A program made the translations under genes and the position numbers. Below are positions 60,799 to 64,000 of a stretch of DNA of 64,000 nucleotides, piece after piece (the first letter of the stretch is position 1; each line of letters begins with the position of its first letter). Source of the stretch: JANNPJ01 sp965200525 (GTDB lineage: Bacteria > Actinomycetota > Actinomycetes > Actinomycetales > Kineosporiaceae); assembly GCA_965200525.1 (NCBI GenBank), contig OZ241368.1, positions 1,178,001-1,242,000 of the forward strand, in the 5' to 3' direction. The notes below the pieces were generated by a model. The model was not told the origin of the DNA and ran no database searches. It saw only the letters and a list, made by a program, of their open reading frames with translations.

Positions 60799-63200
60799 AC
60801 GGTCGCGCAGCATTCACGGTCGAGCCGTGGTGCATCCGGGAGAGCGAGCTGCGGTTCGACGCCCTCGCCCCCACCGAGTCGGTTTTCACGCTGTCCAACG
60901 GCCACCTGGGCGTTCGGGGCAATCTCGACGAGGGCGAGCCGCACGGCCTGCCGGGCACCTACCTGAACTCGGTCTACGAACGGCGTCCGCTGCCTTACGC
61001 CGAGGCCGGTTACGGCGATCCGGAGTCCGGACAGACCATCATCAACGTCACCAACGGCAAGCTGATCCGGCTGCTGGTCGACGACGAGCCGTTCGACGTC
61101 CGCTACGGCGCCCTGCTGCAGCACGAGCGCGTGCTCGACCTGCGGGCCGGCACCCTCGGCCGGGTGGCCGAGTGGAAGTCCCCGGCCGACCAGTCGGTCC
61201 GGGTGACGTCGACCCGGCTGGTGTCACTGACCCACCGCTCGGTGATGGCGATCGCCTACGAGGTCGAGCCGCTGGAGGCGTCGGCCCGGGTGGTGCTGCA
61301 GTCGGAGCTGGTCTCCAACGAGCAACTGCCCGACCACGGCACCGCCGACCCCCGGGTCGCCGCCGCCCTGGACAACCCGCTGCAGCCGCTGGAGCACGAC
61401 GTCCGAGGCATGCGGCTCTCCCTGCTGCACGAGACCCGGCGCAGCGGACGACGGGTCGCCGCCGCCGCCGACCACCTGGTCGAGGCCCCGGAAGGGGTCA
61501 AGATCACCACTGAGGCCGAGATCCGCCCGGAGTGGGGCCGGGTCACGGTCACCGCCACCCTGAAGCCGGGCCAGAAGCTGCGGCTGATCAAGTTCGTCAG
61601 CTACGGCTGGTCGTCCGAGCGTTCGGTGCCGGCGCTGCGCGACCAGGTCGCCGCCGGCCTGACCGGAGCCATGCACACCGGCTGGAACGGCCTGATCGAC
61701 GAGCAGCGGGCCTATCTGGACGAGTTCTGGGCCCGGTCCGACGTCGAGGTCGAGGGCGACGAAGAACTGCAGCAGGCGGTGCGGTTCGCCCTGTTCCACG
61801 TGCTCCAGGCCGGCGCTCGGGCCGAGCAACGGCCGATCTCGGCCAAGGGCCTGACCGGCCCCGGCTACGACGGGCACTGCTTCTGGGACACCGAGACCTT
61901 CGTGCTGCCGGTGCTGATCCACACCGCCCCGGACACCGCGGCCGACGCCCTGCGCTGGCGGCACCGCACGCTGCCCAAGGCCCGGGCCCGGGCCGCGACG
62001 CTCGGCCTCAAGGGCGCGGCGTTCCCGTGGCGCACGATCAACGGCGACGAGTGCTCCGGGTACTGGCCGGCCGGCACCGCCGCGTTCCACATCAACGCCG
62101 ACATCGCCGACGCCGTGATCCGCTATCACGACGCCACCCGCGACGAGGCCTTCGACCGCGAGGTCGGCCTGGAACTGCTGGTCGAGACGGCCCGGCTGTG
62201 GCGCTCGCTGGGCTCGCACGACCGCGACGGCTGGTTCCGGATCGACGGCGTGACCGGGCCCGACGAGTACAGCGCGGTGCAGGACAACAACGTCTACACC
62301 AACCTGATGGCCGAGCGGAACCTGCGGGCGGCGGCGGCCGTGGCCCGGCGCTACCCGGCCGAGGCGACCGCGCTCGGGGTCACCGCCGACGAGATCGCCG
62401 CCTGGCGGCAGTGCGCCGACACGGTGTTCATCCCGTTCGACGAGAAGCTCGGCGTGCACCCGCAGTCCGAGGGCTTCACCCGGCACGCGGTGCTCGACTT
62501 CGAGTCGCTCACCGACGCCGACTACCCGCTGCTGCTGAGCATGCCGTACGTGCAGCTCTACCGGCAGCAGGTGGTCAAGCAGTCCGACCTGGTGCTGGCC
62601 ATGCAGTTGCGCGGCGACGCGTTCACGGCCGAGCAGAAGGCGGCCAACTTCGCCTACTACGAGAAGCTCACGGTCCGGGACTCGTCGCTGTCGGCCTGCA
62701 CCCAGGCGGTGATCGCGGCCGAGGTCGGCCATCTCGGGCTGGCCTACGACTACGCCTGCGAGGCGGCCCTGATGGACCTGCACGACACCACCCGGACGAC
62801 CGGTAACGGCCTGCACATCGCCTCGCTGGCCGGAGCCTGGATGACGCTGGTCGGTGGGTTCGGCGGGATGCGCGACCACGCCGGCACGCTGAGCTTCTCG
62901 CCCCGGCTGCCGCCGGAGATCACCCGGCTGGCCTTCACCATCACCCACCGGGGACTGCGGTTGCGGGTGGAGACCAACGGCCGGGACGCCACCTACACCC
63001 TCAACGACCACGACGCCACGCTTGAGCTGCAGCATCACGGCGAGCGGGTGTCCCTGGTCAGCGGCAAGCCGGTGACGCTGTCGGTGCCACCGGCCCCGAG
63101 CCGGCCGCGCCCCACCCAGCCCTACGGCCGCGAACCCCGCCGGGCCTTCCGGGGCAACAACAACCCGGTGGCGGCCGCCGAGCCCTTCCACGCCGGCTGA
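60795..63200 (+). CDS. GH65 family glycoside phosphorylase (maltose/trehalose type)
   Basis: An 801-aa protein: N-terminal beta-sandwich ([24 protein letters not shown]), catalytic (alpha/alpha)6 barrel with [36 protein letters not shown] and [22 protein letters not shown], where Glu near residue 491 is the general acid, and [10 protein letters not shown] at the phosphate site. Cleaves an alpha-linked glucosyl disaccharide with phosphate to beta-glucose-1-phosphate; maltose, trehalose or kojibiose cannot be distinguished here. Pro-rich C-terminal tail. Confidence 0.92.
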   Translation: MNGRAAFTVEPWCIRESELRFDALAPTESVFTLSNGHLGVRGNLDEGEPHGLPGTYLNSVYERRPLPYAEAGYGDPESGQTIINVTNGKLIRLLVDDEPFDVRYGALLQHERVLDLRAGTLGRVAEWKSPADQSVRVTSTRLVSLTHRSVMAIAYEVEPLEASARVVLQSELVSNEQLPDHGTADPRVAAALDNPLQPLEHDVRGMRLSLLHETRRSGRRVAAAADHLVEAPEGVKITTEAEIRPEWGRVTVTATLKPGQKLRLIKFVSYGWSSERSVPALRDQVAAGLTGAMHTGWNGLIDEQRAYLDEFWARSDVEVEGDEELQQAVRFALFHVLQAGARAEQRPISAKGLTGPGYDGHCFWDTETFVLPVLIHTAPDTAADALRWRHRTLPKARARAATLGLKGAAFPWRTINGDECSGYWPAGTAAFHINADIADAVIRYHDATRDEAFDREVGLELLVETARLWRSLGSHDRDGWFRIDGVTGPDEYSAVQDNNVYTNLMAERNLRAAAAVARRYPAEATALGVTADEIAAWRQCADTVFIPFDEKLGVHPQSEGFTRHAVLDFESLTDADYPLLLSMPYVQLYRQQVVKQSDLVLAMQLRGDAFTAEQKAANFAYYEKLTVRDSSLSACTQAVIAAEVGHLGLAYDYACEAALMDLHDTTRTTGNGLHIASLAGAWMTLVGGFGGMRDHAGTLSFSPRLPPEITRLAFTITHRGLRLRVETNGRDATYTLNDHDATLELQHHGERVSLVSGKPVTLSVPPAPSRPRPTQPYGREPRRAFRGNNNPVAAAEPFHAG

Positions 63201-63218
63201 GGGTCCGCCCCCGCTGAG

Positions 63219-63265
63219 ATCGGGCCGGGATCTGACCCATCGGCCAGGTCAGAACCCGGCCCGAT
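63219..63265. terminator. strong bidirectional terminator hairpin
   Basis: ATCGGGCCGGG pairs with CCCGGCCCGAT, then an A/A mismatch, then TCTGACC pairs with GGTCAGA around a 9-nt loop. It sits between the convergent GH65 and deoA genes and can stop both transcripts. Confidence 0.8.
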
Positions 63266-63280
63266 TGGCCGCTGCTCGCC

Positions 63281-64000
63281 TCAGGCGGTGATTCGGTCGA
63301 TCACCAGGGGGCGGAGCAGGGGGCGGTCGCCGAGGGGGGCGATCTGGTAGCCGCCGTCCAGGGCCTCCAGCGCGGCGGCGAACCGGTCCGGGGTGTCGGT
63401 GTGCAGGGTGAACAGCGGCTGCCCGCCGACCACCTCGGCCCCGGGCTTGGCGTGCATCTCGACCCCGGCCCCGGCCTGCACCGGGTCCTCCTTGCGGCTG
63501 CGGCCGGCGCCGAGCCGCCAAGCGGCCAGGCCCACCGCCATCGCGTCCAGCCCGACCAGGACGCCGTCGGCCGGGGCCAGCACCTGGTGAGTCTCCTTCG
63601 CGGTGGGCAGAGCTGCTTCGGGGTCGCCGCCCTGGGCCGCGATCATCCGCCGCCAGGAGTCCATCGCCGAGCCGTCGGCCAGGGCCTTCTCCGGGTCGGC
63701 GTCGATTCCGGCCGCCTGCAGCATCTCCCGGGCCAGCACCAGGGTCAGCTCGACGACGTCCGGCGGCCCGCCACCGGCCAGCACCTCGAGCGACTCCCGG
63801 ACCTCGAGGGCGTTGCCCGCGGTGAGCCCGAGCGGGGTCGACATCTCGGTCAGCAGGGCCACGGTGTTGACGCCGGCCGCCGCCCCGAGCTGGACCATCG
63901 TGGTGGCCAGCAGCCGGGCCTGGGCCTCGGTCTTCATGAACGCCCCGGTGCCGACCTTGACGTCGAGCACCAGCGCCCCGGTGCCCTCGGCGATCTTCTT
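63281..64000 (-). CDS. deoA: thymidine phosphorylase (C-terminal part; 5' end beyond window)
   Basis: 239 residues of the C-terminus are present; the frame is open at the right edge (KKIAEGTGALVLDVKVGTGAFMKT). LLTEMSTPLGLTAGNALEVRESLEVL and the final domain with VLVGLDAMAVGLAAWRLGAGRSRKEDPVQAGAGVEMHAKPGAEV identify pyrimidine nucleoside phosphorylase. Works with PNP, PMM and DeoC in nucleoside breakdown. The internal GTG at 63970 is not the start. Confidence 0.94.
   Translation of the reverse strand, partial: KKIAEGTGALVLDVKVGTGAFMKTEAQARLLATTMVQLGAAAGVNTVALLTEMSTPLGLTAGNALEVRESLEVLAGGGPPDVVELTLVLAREMLQAAGIDADPEKALADGSAMDSWRRMIAAQGGDPEAALPTAKETHQVLAPADGVLVGLDAMAVGLAAWRLGAGRSRKEDPVQAGAGVEMHAKPGAEVVGGQPLFTLHTDTPDRFAAALEALDGGYQIAPLGDRPLLRPLVIDRITA

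Overview
ORGANISM AND SETTING. The window is very GC-rich, with tightly packed genes, frequent GTG starts, ATGA/GTGA stop-start overlaps and WhiB-, LCP- and AccE-type genes. This is a chromosome segment of a high-GC actinobacterium. Gene order repeats three blocks known from mycobacteria: zinc metalloprotease / ThiF / AarF / whiB7 / uvrD2 / mycoredoxin / nudC; purE-purK-gtrA / PH protein / birA / accD5-accE-maf / accA3; and lpdA / gamma-GCT / PNP / PMM / add / deoA. I cannot name the genus. No rRNA, tRNA, IS element, integrase or CRISPR array was seen. | LAYOUT. 1-10.6 kb: SDR protein, Zincin_2 metalloprotease, NUDIX, YgjP-type metallopeptidase, a 545 bp non-coding region with about ten DnaA-box-like 9-mers, DUF5679, a frameshifted ThiF-like gene coupled to an AarF kinase, an MFS transporter and a two-part alkaline-phosphatase-superfamily protein. 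10.7-12.1 kb: whiB7 and small unknown genes in less GC-rich DNA. 12.1-17.3 kb: a six-gene, one-strand cassette (FtsK/SpoIIIE-type ATPase, 87-aa helical protein, Pro-rich single-TM protein, two related all-helical proteins, membrane protein) lying between whiB7 and uvrD2, which are neighbours in mycobacteria. This is the best candidate for an undescribed system. 17.4-26.2 kb: uvrD2, mycoredoxin, kinase-like protein, nudC, phosphotransferase, EEP phosphatase, galE, CoA-binding protein and LCP transferase. 26.2-44.5 kb: purine synthesis (purE, purK), GtrA, a 1229-aa zinc-ribbon membrane protein, class III cyclase, PH protein, birA, the acyl-CoA carboxylase genes (accD, accE, accA), maf, a GGDEF-EAL protein, a degenerate EEP membrane protein and thioredoxin. 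44.5-57.6 kb: LpdA, gamma-GCT, PNP, MerR, PsiE, PMM, DeoC, two aldehyde dehydrogenases, a beta-helix/TPR protein and adenosine deaminase. 57.6-64 kb: Prim-PolC and LigC, HAD phosphoglucomutase plus GH65 phosphorylase, and the C-terminal part of DeoA. | HOW THE GENES WORK TOGETHER. PNP, Add and DeoA release (deoxy)ribose-1-phosphate. PMM and DeoC can carry it to glyceraldehyde-3-phosphate and acetaldehyde, and the linked aldehyde dehydrogenases can oxidise the aldehyde. BirA biotinylates AccA, which works with AccD and AccE. The GH65 phosphorylase gives beta-glucose-1-phosphate, which the overlapping HAD mutase would convert to glucose-6-phosphate. Prim-PolC and LigC form a two-gene base-excision-repair unit. 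Many genes carry a TANNNT hexamer ending 6-7 nt before the start codon, suggesting widespread leaderless transcription.
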